From Bacteroidales bacterium (GTDB lineage: Bacteria; Bacteroidota; Bacteroidia; Bacteroidales; UBA10428): 43,119 nucleotides of DNA. The notes beneath the pieces were generated by a model. The model did no database searches, was not told the origin of the DNA, and worked only from the letters and a program-made list of their open reading frames with translations. Position 1 is the stretch's first letter. The number at the start of each line of letters is the position of its first letter. The stretch is from NCBI GenBank assembly GCA_016934055.1, contig JAFGTR010000100.1, positions 1-43,119 of the forward strand, written 5' to 3'. Of the stretch, positions 32,333 to 40,714 are shown piece after piece. The position numbers were made by a program, and so were the translations under genes.

Positions 32333-32490
32333 AGACCTGCCAGAGTCTGACTGGCTTTTTATATGAAGCAATTACAGACCTGGCAGAGTCGGATGGAAAG
32401 AACAGTAATCGATAGTTTTAGGTTTTAAGCAGCGAATTTTGAGGAAGCTTTCAGAAAAACCTGACAGTGTCTAACAGACCTGTCAGTGTT
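32333..32490. repeat. Four copies of AGACCTGNCAGNGTCT
   Basis: Copies at 32333-32348, 32376-32390, 32459-32472 and 32476-32490. The consensus is near-palindromic. The last copy supplies the stop codon (32483-32485) and last codons of the converging membrane protein gene. Confidence 0.7.
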
Positions 32491-33166
32491 TTGACCGCAG
32501 CCGGCAAAAATAAATCAGCAACCCTACAACCGCCGTACCCATCGCTCCTCCCAGTCCGAGGTTCAGACAGATCCCCACGAGGATAACGTAATCCATGATA
32601 TACCCGAATCCGCCCAAAAGGCAGAAGACGGCGTTAGCGATCAGGGCAACACGAATGACACGGTTGAGTCCTTTACCGGTGAACACAGGGGCCAGGAACA
32701 GGCAGGAAAGGCTGAAGAACAAGGTCCACCCTGCGAGGTTAATGCCTGCAATACCTGAATAGGGATTGGACTGAATGAACTGTTCAAGGCCTGCTGTATG
32801 ACCGCTGACGATGCTGAGTCTCACAGAGCTGATCTGAACAAAGTAGTGGATGCCAACACAGACAGCAAACATAATTCCGAAGCTGAGTGCTGTGCCGGTA
32901 AGGAATTTTTTATGTTCATCGGCCCGGTCTTTAATGCTGTGAAGCATCACAACGAAAGCCGGTGCAAACAACAGCATGGCCAGCTGGGCAGCGAATTTAA
33001 ATGACTGATTATATGTTGTGGAATAGTCAATATAATCCTCCAGACCGGTCCACGAAAAAGGAGGATTTACCATGGAGATAGCGGTAAAGCAGATGATCCA
33101 TACAAGAAAGGTTGCCAAAGCTGTAATGGCAGCCCATTGACCTGATTTTACTGATATTGATTTCAT
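32483..33166 (-). CDS. Polytopic membrane protein, function unknown
   Basis: A 227-residue protein with about six or seven hydrophobic helices separated by short loops. Notable segments: ITALATFLVWIICFTAISMV, FAAQLAMLLFAPAFVVML, TALSFGIMFAVCVGIHYFV, and a Gly-rich last helix (LGLGGAMGTAVVGLLIYF). The topology recalls DUF4386-type proteins but I cannot confirm a family. The C-terminal RLRSKH and stop codon fall within a dispersed AGACCTG repeat, so the tail may have been altered by it. Upstream spacer 33167-33450 holds hairpin repeats. Confidence 0.75.
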   Translation of the reverse strand: MKSISVKSGQWAAITALATFLVWIICFTAISMVNPPFSWTGLEDYIDYSTTYNQSFKFAAQLAMLLFAPAFVVMLHSIKDRADEHKKFLTGTALSFGIMFAVCVGIHYFVQISSVRLSIVSGHTAGLEQFIQSNPYSGIAGINLAGWTLFFSLSCLFLAPVFTGKGLNRVIRVALIANAVFCLLGGFGYIMDYVILVGICLNLGLGGAMGTAVVGLLIYFCRLRSKH

Positions 33167-33251
33167 GATATTTTTTAATTTAAACGTTTAAAATGATTTC
33201 TTTCAATTTTAATTCAATATTACAATAATTCATCCCCGCCTGACGGACTGG

Positions 33252-33418
33252 CATCCTCTGCGAGGATGTTATGGTTTGGCTATAGTTGTGCTAACAACTG
33301 ACCCTTTTCGGAAATAAAATCTGATAATTTTATGATTATTGAAACTCGAAGAGGTTCAATTATTGTAGACATCATGAATTACAAAATCGCCTCTCCCACC
33401 TACAACCTCGCAGAGGTT
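33252..33418. repeat. Short-hairpin cluster (CATCCTC-TGC-GAGGATG, AACCTC-GCA-GAGGTT and relatives)
   Basis: Perfect stems at 33252-33268 (7 bp, 3-nt loop), 33284-33299 (AGTTGT-GCTA-ACAACT) and 33404-33418 (6 bp, 3-nt loop), plus an imperfect AACTC-GAA-GAGGTT at 33343-33356. Same plan as 7192-7255 and 23355-23369. Confidence 0.65.
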
Positions 33419-33450
33419 GAATTATTATACCATAATAATGCCGAAGAAGC

Positions 33451-33822
33451 TTAATGCATATCGACGTTTGAATCGCCTGAGGAAGGAATTTTTAGTTTAA
33501 AATGTAATTTCATCCAAAACGGTTCCCTGCTTTCGGTATTTTTAGCCTCTGTTTCGGCCTTGTTTGAATAAAGCCTGACAGCAAGGTGCGAATAAACAGG
33601 GGCCTTACTATGATACGCGTTGTGTGCGTGACTGCTAATGTGAACGGCTTTTGAAAATGTAATGGCATGAACATTTGAAATGTGTTGCACCTCAACTAAC
33701 TCGGTCCTGACCGCAGTGAGGTGAAACACTGATAGGCCGTATCCATGGGCCGGAACGGCAAGGAGGCTGAGAAAGAGCGCTCCCGGTATCAGCCATTTCA
33801 AAGCTATATATTTCCTGTTCAT
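33451..33822 (-). CDS. Small exported protein of unknown function, carrying a REP-like insertion
   Basis: A 123-residue open frame with a credible signal peptide (WLIPGALFLSLLAVPAHG). I do not recognise the rest, which is His/Ser-rich and hydrophilic (VHISSHAHNAYHSKAPVYSH). Residues ~34-47 (HLTAVRTELVEVQH) are the translation of a palindromic repeat (33682-33728), a peptide type seen where REP-like elements enter reading frames. The reading frame stays open through it. The remaining sequence is poor in recognisable structure, so it could be a chance frame over a degraded gene. Confidence 0.45.
   Translation of the reverse strand: MNRKYIALKWLIPGALFLSLLAVPAHGYGLSVFHLTAVRTELVEVQHISNVHAITFSKAVHISSHAHNAYHSKAPVYSHLAVRLYSNKAETEAKNTESREPFWMKLHFKLKIPSSGDSNVDMH
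33682..33728. repeat. Nested palindrome (REP-like) inside a coding frame
   Basis: Outer arms GTGTT-G-CACCTCA (33682-33694) and TGAGGTG-A-AACAC (33717-33728) pair with one internal mismatch. An inner hairpin CGGTC-CT-GACCG lies at 33702-33713. Translates on the minus strand as AVRTELVEV. Confidence 0.75.
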
Positions 33823-33923
33823 GACAAGAGGTCTGAAACTACAAGGTGTGTTTAAAATTACCTGACATCCAATGCAAATATATGAATATTTTTGTGGTAT
33901 TGTTTTCTGGTATTCATGTGAAA

Positions 33924-35240
33924 CTATTCTTCCTGTTTCTCTTCATGCCAGAACATTTCTTCCCTGATTTCTTTCATTCTTCGTTCAACAAAATCGTAAT
34001 AGGAAACAACTATCATGCCGTCTATGGTATTGGCGGCAAGGCCTTTTCTTTCCTTTGGCCTTGTATCCATGAATTTCTGATAGTAATGCAAAGCCATATT
34101 ATAGTCTTTCATCCAATTGTCATAATGACTGCCGATTTTATACAGTAAGAGTGTATCCCCCGGTGTCAGATCATAAGCCTTCATATAGTTATCCAGGGCT
34201 TCAGGATATTTGTAATAACCCGTATAGGCTGTGGCCAGATCCTGATAAACGCGCGACAAAAATGAAGTTGAGGGTGTGATCAGCTCAATGGCTTTATGAA
34301 GGTATTCTATGGCCTGTTTCTTATAGTACGAGAGATCACAAGATAATCCAAGTGTATAACAAAGGTCGGTGTTTAATGAATCCTGCAGGAAAGCCTTCTC
34401 CAGGAAATCCTTTGCTTCACCGTATTGCTTCATCTCGAAGAGGCTGTAGCCAAGGAATTTGATTACAAAAACAGAAGTGTCGTTTTGCAGAAGGCAATAT
34501 TTGAAACGTTCAGCTGATACAGCGTAATCTTTATTTAAAAAATGCGCATACCCGCTGAGTCTTGATATTTTGCTGCCGGTTGAATCAATTTTCAGAAATG
34601 AATCTGCCATCTGTATGGCTTTGTTAAATTCTTTCCGGTTGATATACAGGTTTGCCAGCCTGCTGACGGATGATTCATCATTGGGGTTTAAAAGCAGGGT
34701 TTTATGGTAATACAGGAGGGCAGAATCAATTAACTCATTGTTATCATAACATCTTGCCAGTTGCCGGACCAGGTAATAAACCGTGTCATTGGTGATGGAC
34801 AGCGCATAATACCGGGCGGCCTTCTGATAATCATCATCCATGTAAAAGGCATTGGCCAGCTGCTGTAACAGGTAGCGGTTAGCCGGATTCATCTGCAATG
34901 CTTTTTCATACAACTGCTGTGCTTTTTTATAAAGATTAAGGGATTTATAACATTCTGCCAGGTCAACCATCAGCTTAATGTTTGAAGTATCTTCATCAAA
35001 CAATTTTTTATAACAGGCAGCGGCTTCGTTGTATTTGTTGAGCCCTTTTAATGCATCTCCCTTAAGGTAAAGTAATTCAGGGTCAGTGATATCAGCTTCC
35101 CTTTTTTCAATAAGCCGAATGGCCTTTTCATAGTTGTATTGCTGCATGTAAACAACCACAGAATCTTTGGTTTGTCCGTTTGCAATCAACGGATATAATA
35201 CAACCAAAGAAAAAGCAATAATGCAGGTTGCAGTTTTCAA
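33924..35240 (-). CDS. Exported TPR protein in the phoBR operon
   Basis: A 438-residue protein with signal peptide (MKTATCIIAFSLVVLYPLIANGQ) and about ten tetratricopeptide repeats filling the rest, e.g. AAACYKKLFDEDTSNIKLMVDLAECYKSLN, KAQQLYEKALQMNPANRYLLQQLANAFY and EALDNYMKAYDLTPGDTLLLYKIG given here only in part. TPR arrays form protein-binding superhelices; this one would lie in the periplasm or on the outer membrane. Its start overlaps the phoR stop by 4 bp (ATGA), so it is translationally coupled to the sensor kinase. A role as partner or modulator of the phosphate sensor is inference. Confidence 0.85.
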   Translation of the reverse strand: MKTATCIIAFSLVVLYPLIANGQTKDSVVVYMQQYNYEKAIRLIEKREADITDPELLYLKGDALKGLNKYNEAAACYKKLFDEDTSNIKLMVDLAECYKSLNLYKKAQQLYEKALQMNPANRYLLQQLANAFYMDDDYQKAARYYALSITNDTVYYLVRQLARCYDNNELIDSALLYYHKTLLLNPNDESSVSRLANLYINRKEFNKAIQMADSFLKIDSTGSKISRLSGYAHFLNKDYAVSAERFKYCLLQNDTSVFVIKFLGYSLFEMKQYGEAKDFLEKAFLQDSLNTDLCYTLGLSCDLSYYKKQAIEYLHKAIELITPSTSFLSRVYQDLATAYTGYYKYPEALDNYMKAYDLTPGDTLLLYKIGSHYDNWMKDYNMALHYYQKFMDTRPKERKGLAANTIDGMIVVSYYDFVERRMKEIREEMFWHEEKQEE

Positions 35241-37009
35241 GCGTGTGTATTTTTATTGAGTGAAAACAGAAACTCCAGCCCTCCTTCTTTTCTGTTTTTC
35301 ACTGAAATATCACCCTGGTGAAAGAGAACAGCGTTTTTTACGATAGACAAACCCAGACCGGTACCTCCTGCTTTGCGGTCACGTCCTTTGTCAACCCGGT
35401 AAAAGCGCTCAAACAGCCTGGGGATATCTTGTTCTGGCACACCATTTCCGGTATCAGAAAATGAGAAATAATAATGCTGCTGATCTTCCATATATTGAGT
35501 AATGTTCACAGTAATTTTTTCCCCGGCATGATAAATGGCATTCTCCAGTAGATTCCTGACAGCTGAATACAGCAAAACGGAATTTCCCCGTATTTCAATT
35601 TCTTTTGGAATACTCATTCTGATGTCAATGTTATTCTCCGTGATTTTGTCCTTTAAATCATCAATTACCGAATTAACCACCTCGAATATACTGACCTTTT
35701 CGATGGAATATAAATGACCGGCTTCCTCAATTTTTGTCAGCAGAGATATATCGTTAATCAGATCAGTCAGACGGCAGGTCTGAGTATAAGCCCGGTTTAT
35801 ATATTCAAGCAGTTTTGTACGGTCGGGCTTGTTGTTCAGAATAGTCTCCAGAAATCCCTTTATGGAACTTACCGGAGTTTTAAGTTCATGGGCTATGTTT
35901 TCCGTTATTTGCTGTTTCAATAATTTACGCTTGGCCGGTTTGGTTACATCGTTTATTATGATCTCAAAACTATTGTCCAGGAAAACGATACTTTTTACGG
36001 CATAGTGTTTACCGTTTCTGGTTATGATAACCTCGTATGATGGTTGACCTGTTTTCTCAGGTTTGTTCGCAGAAATCTCTGCATCAACAAAGCTGATTAT
36101 GGGTGAAAACTCCGGAATATCAAAAAAGTTTTCTGCAGAATATATAAGATTATCGCTTATTTGATTAATGTATTGAATGAAATTACTGTTGCCGGCCACT
36201 ACTTTCTTTTCCTGGGTAAAGATGGCAATGCCCTCTTCCAGGATGGTAAGGTGGCGCACCAGCTTCTCTTTTTCGGAGATAAGTTCCTGTTTAGTTGAAT
36301 TCAGCTTCTGATAAATATCTACAATATCTTGTCCGATGTTACCGAGTTCGTTTTTAGGGAATGTAAGACGACTGTCAATGTCATTATTTTCTGATGCCTG
36401 TACGGTAAATTTTTTTAAAGCTGATATGGATTTGCTATAACGGGCTGTTAAAAGCATCAGAGAAAGTGAGCTTATGACGAACAAAAGCAGAACAAAAAGC
36501 AATGATACCCAGTCGGGTTCAATGATTTGCCGGGCTTCAATATCGTAGATAACCGATAACCTAACAAAATATTCATCAAAACGTTTGGCATAATAGTAAT
36601 ACTTAATACCGGTACTTGCTGATGTTCTTATGTCCGTGCCGGTGCTGTCTGACAAGGCCTGCTGAATCTCCGGCCGCAGATAATGGCTTTCCAGGGCCAG
36701 ACTGTTGTCTATTTCAGTGTCAAAGAGCACACGGCCATTGTTATCAATAATACTGATCCGTATATTTTTATCGGGTAGTATACTGATAATGGGATCCAGC
36801 TCTTGCATAGCATCATTTTTATACAAAGATTTTGAAGCAATATAATTGTGGATCAACTGAGCATGACTGTTTAATTCTTTGTTCAGTCCTTTTATATTGT
36901 ACAGTTTTTCAAGGCGGTATTCCGAATAAAAAACAATGAGAATGAAGGCTGCAAAAACCAGCAATAAAAACAATAATTGCCTTTTTGGGTATAAAGCATA
37001 TGTTTTCAT
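35237..37009 (-). CDS. phoR: PhoR-type sensor histidine kinase
   Basis: A 590-residue membrane kinase. TM1 at about 12-28, periplasmic sensor 30-165, TM2 at about 167-189, HAMP-like linker (190-245), PAS-like region (~250-355), HisKA with His374 in NIAHELKTPVSSIKG, and HATPase with NLLENAIYH, DTGNGVP and GGTGLGLSIVKNA. It should phosphorylate the neighbouring OmpR-family regulator. The assignment as the phosphate sensor rests on architecture and on the position opposite pstSCAB-phoU. PhoR of E. coli lacks a large periplasmic domain; this one has ~135 residues outside, as in Gram-positive and Bacteroidota members. The gene begins 6 bp after the regulator stop. Confidence 0.88.
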   Translation of the reverse strand: MKTYALYPKRQLLFLLLVFAAFILIVFYSEYRLEKLYNIKGLNKELNSHAQLIHNYIASKSLYKNDAMQELDPIISILPDKNIRISIIDNNGRVLFDTEIDNSLALESHYLRPEIQQALSDSTGTDIRTSASTGIKYYYYAKRFDEYFVRLSVIYDIEARQIIEPDWVSLLFVLLLFVISSLSLMLLTARYSKSISALKKFTVQASENNDIDSRLTFPKNELGNIGQDIVDIYQKLNSTKQELISEKEKLVRHLTILEEGIAIFTQEKKVVAGNSNFIQYINQISDNLIYSAENFFDIPEFSPIISFVDAEISANKPEKTGQPSYEVIITRNGKHYAVKSIVFLDNSFEIIINDVTKPAKRKLLKQQITENIAHELKTPVSSIKGFLETILNNKPDRTKLLEYINRAYTQTCRLTDLINDISLLTKIEEAGHLYSIEKVSIFEVVNSVIDDLKDKITENNIDIRMSIPKEIEIRGNSVLLYSAVRNLLENAIYHAGEKITVNITQYMEDQQHYYFSFSDTGNGVPEQDIPRLFERFYRVDKGRDRKAGGTGLGLSIVKNAVLFHQGDISVKNRKEGGLEFLFSLNKNTHA

Positions 37010-37015
37010 ATAATT

Positions 37016-37708
37016 CTATTCGATTTCAAAACAATAGCCATGTCCTGAACGGCTGATAATATATTTACCATAGTTCCTGAGTTTTTTTCTCAACCGGGTA
37101 ATATGAACATCAACAGTACGATCAAGTACATTGATGTTATCTTTCCAGGCATAGTTTAAAATTTCTTCACGGGTAAATACTTTGCCTGTGTGATTCAGAA
37201 ATAGCATCATAATATAAAATTCATGCGGTGTCAGGTCAATCTTATCCCCTTCGATAAAAAGTCTTTTTTTCTCCTGATCGAGTTCAAGCCCTGCAATTTT
37301 TAGCCTTACAGGTTCTTCAGTATCCTGATGCCCGGGACGGCGCATTATGGCTTTCACTCTGGCAATCAATTCACGCACGGAAAAAGGTTTGGTTATGTAA
37401 TCATCTGCGCCAAGAGAAAATCCGGTTAATTTATCATTTTCAGTGTTTTTTGCGGTAAGAAAAACAACCGGTGTTTTCAGTTTCTTTTTGTTCCGGACTT
37501 CATCTGCCAGTCTGTAACCTGACATGCCTTTCATCATGATATCGAAGATAAAAAGATGGTATTTTGTCAGTTGCTTTCTAAGGGCTTCTTCCGCTGAATA
37601 GGCTGTATCAACTTTAAAACCTTCCGATTCGAGGTTGAATTTTATTATTTCACAAATATCCTCTTCATCATCAACAATTAAAACGAAAGGATGTAATGTG
37701 TTTTTCAT
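37016..37708 (-). CDS. phoB: OmpR-family response regulator, PhoB-like
   Basis: 230 residues from MKNTLHPFVLIVDDEED. In-frame Mets at 37759 and 37741 would add an unconserved tail, so the later start is chosen. Receiver domain: Asp13-Asp14, phospho-acceptor Asp56 in LFIFDIMMKG, and the Thr/Lys pair in VVFLTAKN and YITKPFS. Winged-helix DNA-binding domain from ~133 (LTPHEFYIMMLFLNHTGKVFTREEILNYAWKD... in part) with the recognition region NVLDRTVDVHITRLRKKL. It likely binds the 11-bp repeats in the shared spacer, activating both its own operon and pst. First gene of phoB-phoR-TPR. Confidence 0.88.
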   Translation of the reverse strand: MKNTLHPFVLIVDDEEDICEIIKFNLESEGFKVDTAYSAEEALRKQLTKYHLFIFDIMMKGMSGYRLADEVRNKKKLKTPVVFLTAKNTENDKLTGFSLGADDYITKPFSVRELIARVKAIMRRPGHQDTEEPVRLKIAGLELDQEKKRLFIEGDKIDLTPHEFYIMMLFLNHTGKVFTREEILNYAWKDNINVLDRTVDVHITRLRKKLRNYGKYIISRSGHGYCFEIE

Positions 37709-37806
37709 GTTAATCAAATTGTTTAATTCATCATTGAACATGTTCAGGCAGATGTTCAATTACCTGAAGTTTATTTGTGAATAGGTTAATAAGCAAAATA
37801 ACAACA

Positions 37807-37850
37807 TATTGATTACACTATAATTGCATTTGTATTACAAAATTGTTACA
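37807..37850 (-). promoter_or_regulatory. Pho-box-like array (minus strand, 4 x 11 bp)
   Basis: Read on the minus strand, four successive 11-bp units: TGTAACAATTT, TGTAATACAAA, TGCAATTATAG, TGTAATCAATA. This equals 7-bp direct repeats with 4-bp spacers, the geometry bound by PhoB dimers in other bacteria. It points toward phoB, 99 bp before its start codon, so autoregulation is predicted. Confidence 0.75.
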
Positions 37851-37868
37851 AATAAACAGAAAAACCAC

Positions 37869-37934
37869 TGTAATATAATTGTAACACAATTGTAATAAAG
37901 ATGTAATGCAATCGAAACAACGATGAAACATTAA
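37869..37934 (+). promoter_or_regulatory. Pho-box-like array (plus strand, 4 strong + 2 weak x 11 bp)
   Basis: Four units TGTAATATAAT, TGTAACACAAT, TGTAATAAAGA, TGTAATGCAAT (37869-37912), then two weaker ones CGAAACAACGA and TGAAACATTAA to 37934. Exact 11-bp period, mirror image of the array at 37807-37850, pointing to pstS. A -7-like ATTTTTG lies at 37941-37947, 35 bp before the start codon. Confidence 0.8.
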
Positions 37935-37981
37935 GTCCGGATTTTTGCACTGAAAACGAAGTGCTAACAAATATTTTTCGA

Positions 37982-38542
37982 ATGCAAAAACTAATCACTT
38001 TGTTGGGTGTTGAGATTCCGTGTGCGAATGACGGAATTACGGTTTACATGCACGAATCAAACCCGGTTAAGGAATTATCGCTGAAACAGCTCAGCGACAT
38101 TTATACGGCCAGAATCACCAACAGGAAAGAAGTCGGCGGTCCCGACGCAAAGATAACCTTGTACGGCCGCGAAAACAGCTCGGGAACCTATGTTTTCTTT
38201 AAAGAAAATGTGGTAAAGGCTGACTATGCTGCCAGCTGCCAGACCTTGCCCGGTACAGCAGCTGTGGTGAATGCCGTCAAGAAAGACAAATTCGGGATCG
38301 GATACGGCGGAGCTGCCTATGCTGAAGGGGTAAAGCACTGCATGGTTAAGAGAGATGATAACAACACGGCTTATCATCCTACCGAAGAGAATATCGCAAA
38401 AAACCTTTATTCTATCACACGTTACCTGTATATGTACATGCGTAACAGGCCCACAGGAGATGTTAAGAAATTTGTCGACTGGGCGCTGAGTTCTGAAGGT
38501 CAGAAAGTGGTTGCCGGTGTCGGGTATTTCCCTGTAAGGTAA
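37982..38542 (+). pseudogene. pstS: Phosphate-binding protein PstS, N-terminal third deleted
   Basis: 186 residues from MQKLITLLG. The opening nine residues look like the start of a PstS signal peptide (family form MKKLI..LG..), but they jump directly to VEIPCANDGITVYMHESNPV, which belongs near residue 110 in full-length PstS (~270-290). The rest is a normal PstS C-terminal two-thirds: LSLKQLSDIYTARITN, YGRENSSGTYVFF, LPGTAAVVNAVKKDKFGIGYGG and WALSSEGQKVVAGVGYFPV. Missing are the signal-peptide core, lipobox, the GSDT phosphate-binding loop and the SGTG/SR region of lobe one, so export and high-affinity binding should fail. The junction is in frame, just after codon 9-10 (about 38009). pstC starts 3 bp after its stop. 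Either true deletion or assembly error. Confidence 0.75.
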
Positions 38543-38545
38543 AAA

Positions 38546-39775
38546 ATGAAACAGGAAGATTACGATACAGATAAGAAGGAGTTTAAGTCCGGGACCGGGC
38601 TCAGCCTTTCAATAGTGGAGAAGCAATTCAGGTTTTCAGACTGGTTTGCAGAGAAATTGATAAAATCAGTTTCTTTTTTTTCCATTGCCTTTGTTATCCT
38701 GATTTTTCTTTTTGTGTTCAGAGAATCCTTACCGCTGTTTAAAGGGAAGGCAGACCCGGAGAAAACTGAAATTACCGGGGATGAATTAAGTCATTCAGGA
38801 GATTTGAGACCCGAAGCTTATATCCCGGGCGGAGAGGTTCAGTCGGGAGAAGAGTTAAGTCCTGAAGTGTATTCTCCTTATGAAGAAGCCCCGGAAACAG
38901 AAGTCCTTCAGCCTGAAACCTACGGTGATGTTATTCCTGAGACTTATTCTGCTGAAGAACAAACCGGGTATTTTTCAGCATCTGACGCGTATTATGTTAC
39001 CGACGAAGAGGTTGATGACCCTGTAAGGACCCTGTTTTCAAAAGACTGGCAGCCGGTATCGGATAATCCGCGTTATGGGTTGTTGCCTTTGTTTGTTGGT
39101 ACACTGAAAGTTACGTTACTGGCAATTCTTTTTGCTGCTCCGCTGGCTATTATGGCAGCCTTGTATACAGCCATGTTTGCACCACGCCGGATGAAAGAAA
39201 TCATTAAACCCGTCATTGAACTATTAGCGGGCTTCCCTTCTGTTGTGATAGGTTTTTTTGCTTTAATGGTGCTGGCTTCTTTTTTTCAGCAGATCTTTGG
39301 TTATGCCAGCCGTTTGAACGCTTTTGTGGGAGCTATAGCCATGGGACTGGCTGCCATTCCAATCATTTATACACTCACTGAAGATGCACTGACTGCGGTC
39401 CCAAAAACTTATGTTGAAGCCAGCCTGGGTTTGGGGGCCAGCATACGACAAACGGCATTCTCTGTGATATTGCCCGCTGCCACACCGGGTATTTTTGCTG
39501 CGGTTATACTGGGGCTTGGAAGAGTATTCGGAGAAACCATGATTGCCCTTATGGCAACCGGCAATGCCGCACTGATCTCTGCCAATCCTTTTGATTCGGT
39601 CAGAACACTCTCGGCTACCATCGGCGCTGAGATGGCTGAGGTGGTGTTTGGCGACACGCATTACAGTGTGCTTTTTCTGATCGGCTCCTTATTGTTCATT
39701 TTCACTTTTGCATTGAATGCTGTTGCAGAATTTTATTTTAAAAACAAAGTTATCAGACGTATCCAGGGCAAATGA
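38546..39775 (+). CDS. pstC: Phosphate ABC transporter permease PstC with acidic repeat insertion
   Basis: A 409-residue inner-membrane permease; typical PstC is ~300. TM1 at about 43-62, then an unusual periplasmic-side insertion (~67-160), then the common FSKDWQPVSDNPRYGLLPLFVGTLKVT region (only part quoted) and five further helices. The permease EAA loop is seen as YVEASLGLGAS near residue 290. The insertion is acidic and contains 17-residue units ending PEAY (89-92), PEVY (106-109), PETY (123-126) and a short PETY (131-134). It pairs with PstA and PstB to import phosphate. The start follows pstS directly. The insertion is real coding sequence in frame, unlike a frameshift artefact. Confidence 0.93.
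   Translation: MKQEDYDTDKKEFKSGTGLSLSIVEKQFRFSDWFAEKLIKSVSFFSIAFVILIFLFVFRESLPLFKGKADPEKTEITGDELSHSGDLRPEAYIPGGEVQSGEELSPEVYSPYEEAPETEVLQPETYGDVIPETYSAEEQTGYFSASDAYYVTDEEVDDPVRTLFSKDWQPVSDNPRYGLLPLFVGTLKVTLLAILFAAPLAIMAALYTAMFAPRRMKEIIKPVIELLAGFPSVVIGFFALMVLASFFQQIFGYASRLNAFVGAIAMGLAAIPIIYTLTEDALTAVPKTYVEASLGLGASIRQTAFSVILPAATPGIFAAVILGLGRVFGETMIALMATGNAALISANPFDSVRTLSATIGAEMAEVVFGDTHYSVLFLIGSLLFIFTFALNAVAEFYFKNKVIRRIQGK
38771..38947 (+). repeat. Intragenic 51-bp (17-codon) repeats in pstC
   Basis: Three 17-residue units (residues 76-92, 93-109, 110-126) plus an 8-residue partial one (127-134), each ending in P-E-x-Y. Sequence between the PExY marks is diverged but consistently acidic (GDEL, GGEV, EEAP). 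Confidence 0.7.
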
Positions 39776-39784
39776 TGCTGTAAG

Positions 39785-40714
39785 ATGAAAATAAAAAGGA
39801 AAATACCGGTTTCGGTCAGGGTTGTCAAAGATGCAGTGGCAACATCACTAACAGGGTTCACTGTCCTGGTCATCATTGCCATGATTGTTTCAATACTGGG
39901 AATTACCATTGCCGGTGGATGGAAGAGCCTGACATGGGAGTTTCTTACCCAGTATCCGAAAGACGGCATGACAAGAGGAGGAATTTTTCCTGCTATTTTT
40001 GGCACGGCATTGATGACCCTCATCATGACCATTGCAGCTGTTCCTTTTGGTGTGATCACAGCTGTTTACCTGGCTGAATACGCGACGGAAAAATCTGTTT
40101 TTGCAAAGACCATACGTTTTGCCGTTAAAACACTGGCCGTTGTGCCTTCTATCATTTTCGGGCTGTTTGGCCTGGGATTCTTCATAAAATTTATGGGGAC
40201 CAACATCGATAATGCTTTTTTTGGCGGTGAACTGCGATGGGGACAGCCTAATATTCTCTGGGCCAGCCTTACCATGGCCCTGCTGACACTGCCGGTGGTG
40301 ATTGTCGCTGTTGAGGAGGCAATACGGACAATACCGCGCGATATGCGTGAAGCCAGCATGGCCCTGGGCGCTACCAAATGGCAGACCATAAGAAATGTGG
40401 TACTGCCGGGATCTATGACAGGCATCCTTACCGGCACCATCCTGGCCATTAGTCGGGGAGCAGGTGAAGTAGCCCCCATATTGTTTACCGGGGCTGCCTA
40501 TTATGTGGCGGAATTACCTGTTTCGCTGAACCAGCAGTTTATGTCTCTGGGTTACCATATATACATCATGTCGACACAGAGCACCAATGTTGATGAGACA
40601 CTTCCCCTGCAATTCGCTACCACATTGGTGTTATTATTATTGACATTTTCCCTGAGTCTGATCGCGGTTATTCTCAGATACAGAATAAGAAAGAAAGCCA
40701 TTCACTCATCATGA
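39785..40714 (+). CDS. pstA: Phosphate ABC transporter permease PstA
   Basis: A 309-residue permease with six membrane helices. Family marks: [19 protein letters not shown] (about 58-76), [26 protein letters not shown] and the EAA loop [22 protein letters not shown] (about 195-215). Partner of PstC; together they form the phosphate channel. It begins 9 bp after pstC, and its stop overlaps the pstB start by 4 bp (ATGA), so translation is coupled. Confidence 0.95.
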   Translation: MKIKRKIPVSVRVVKDAVATSLTGFTVLVIIAMIVSILGITIAGGWKSLTWEFLTQYPKDGMTRGGIFPAIFGTALMTLIMTIAAVPFGVITAVYLAEYATEKSVFAKTIRFAVKTLAVVPSIIFGLFGLGFFIKFMGTNIDNAFFGGELRWGQPNILWASLTMALLTLPVVIVAVEEAIRTIPRDMREASMALGATKWQTIRNVVLPGSMTGILTGTILAISRGAGEVAPILFTGAAYYVAELPVSLNQQFMSLGYHIYIMSTQSTNVDETLPLQFATTLVLLLLTFSLSLIAVILRYRIRKKAIHSS

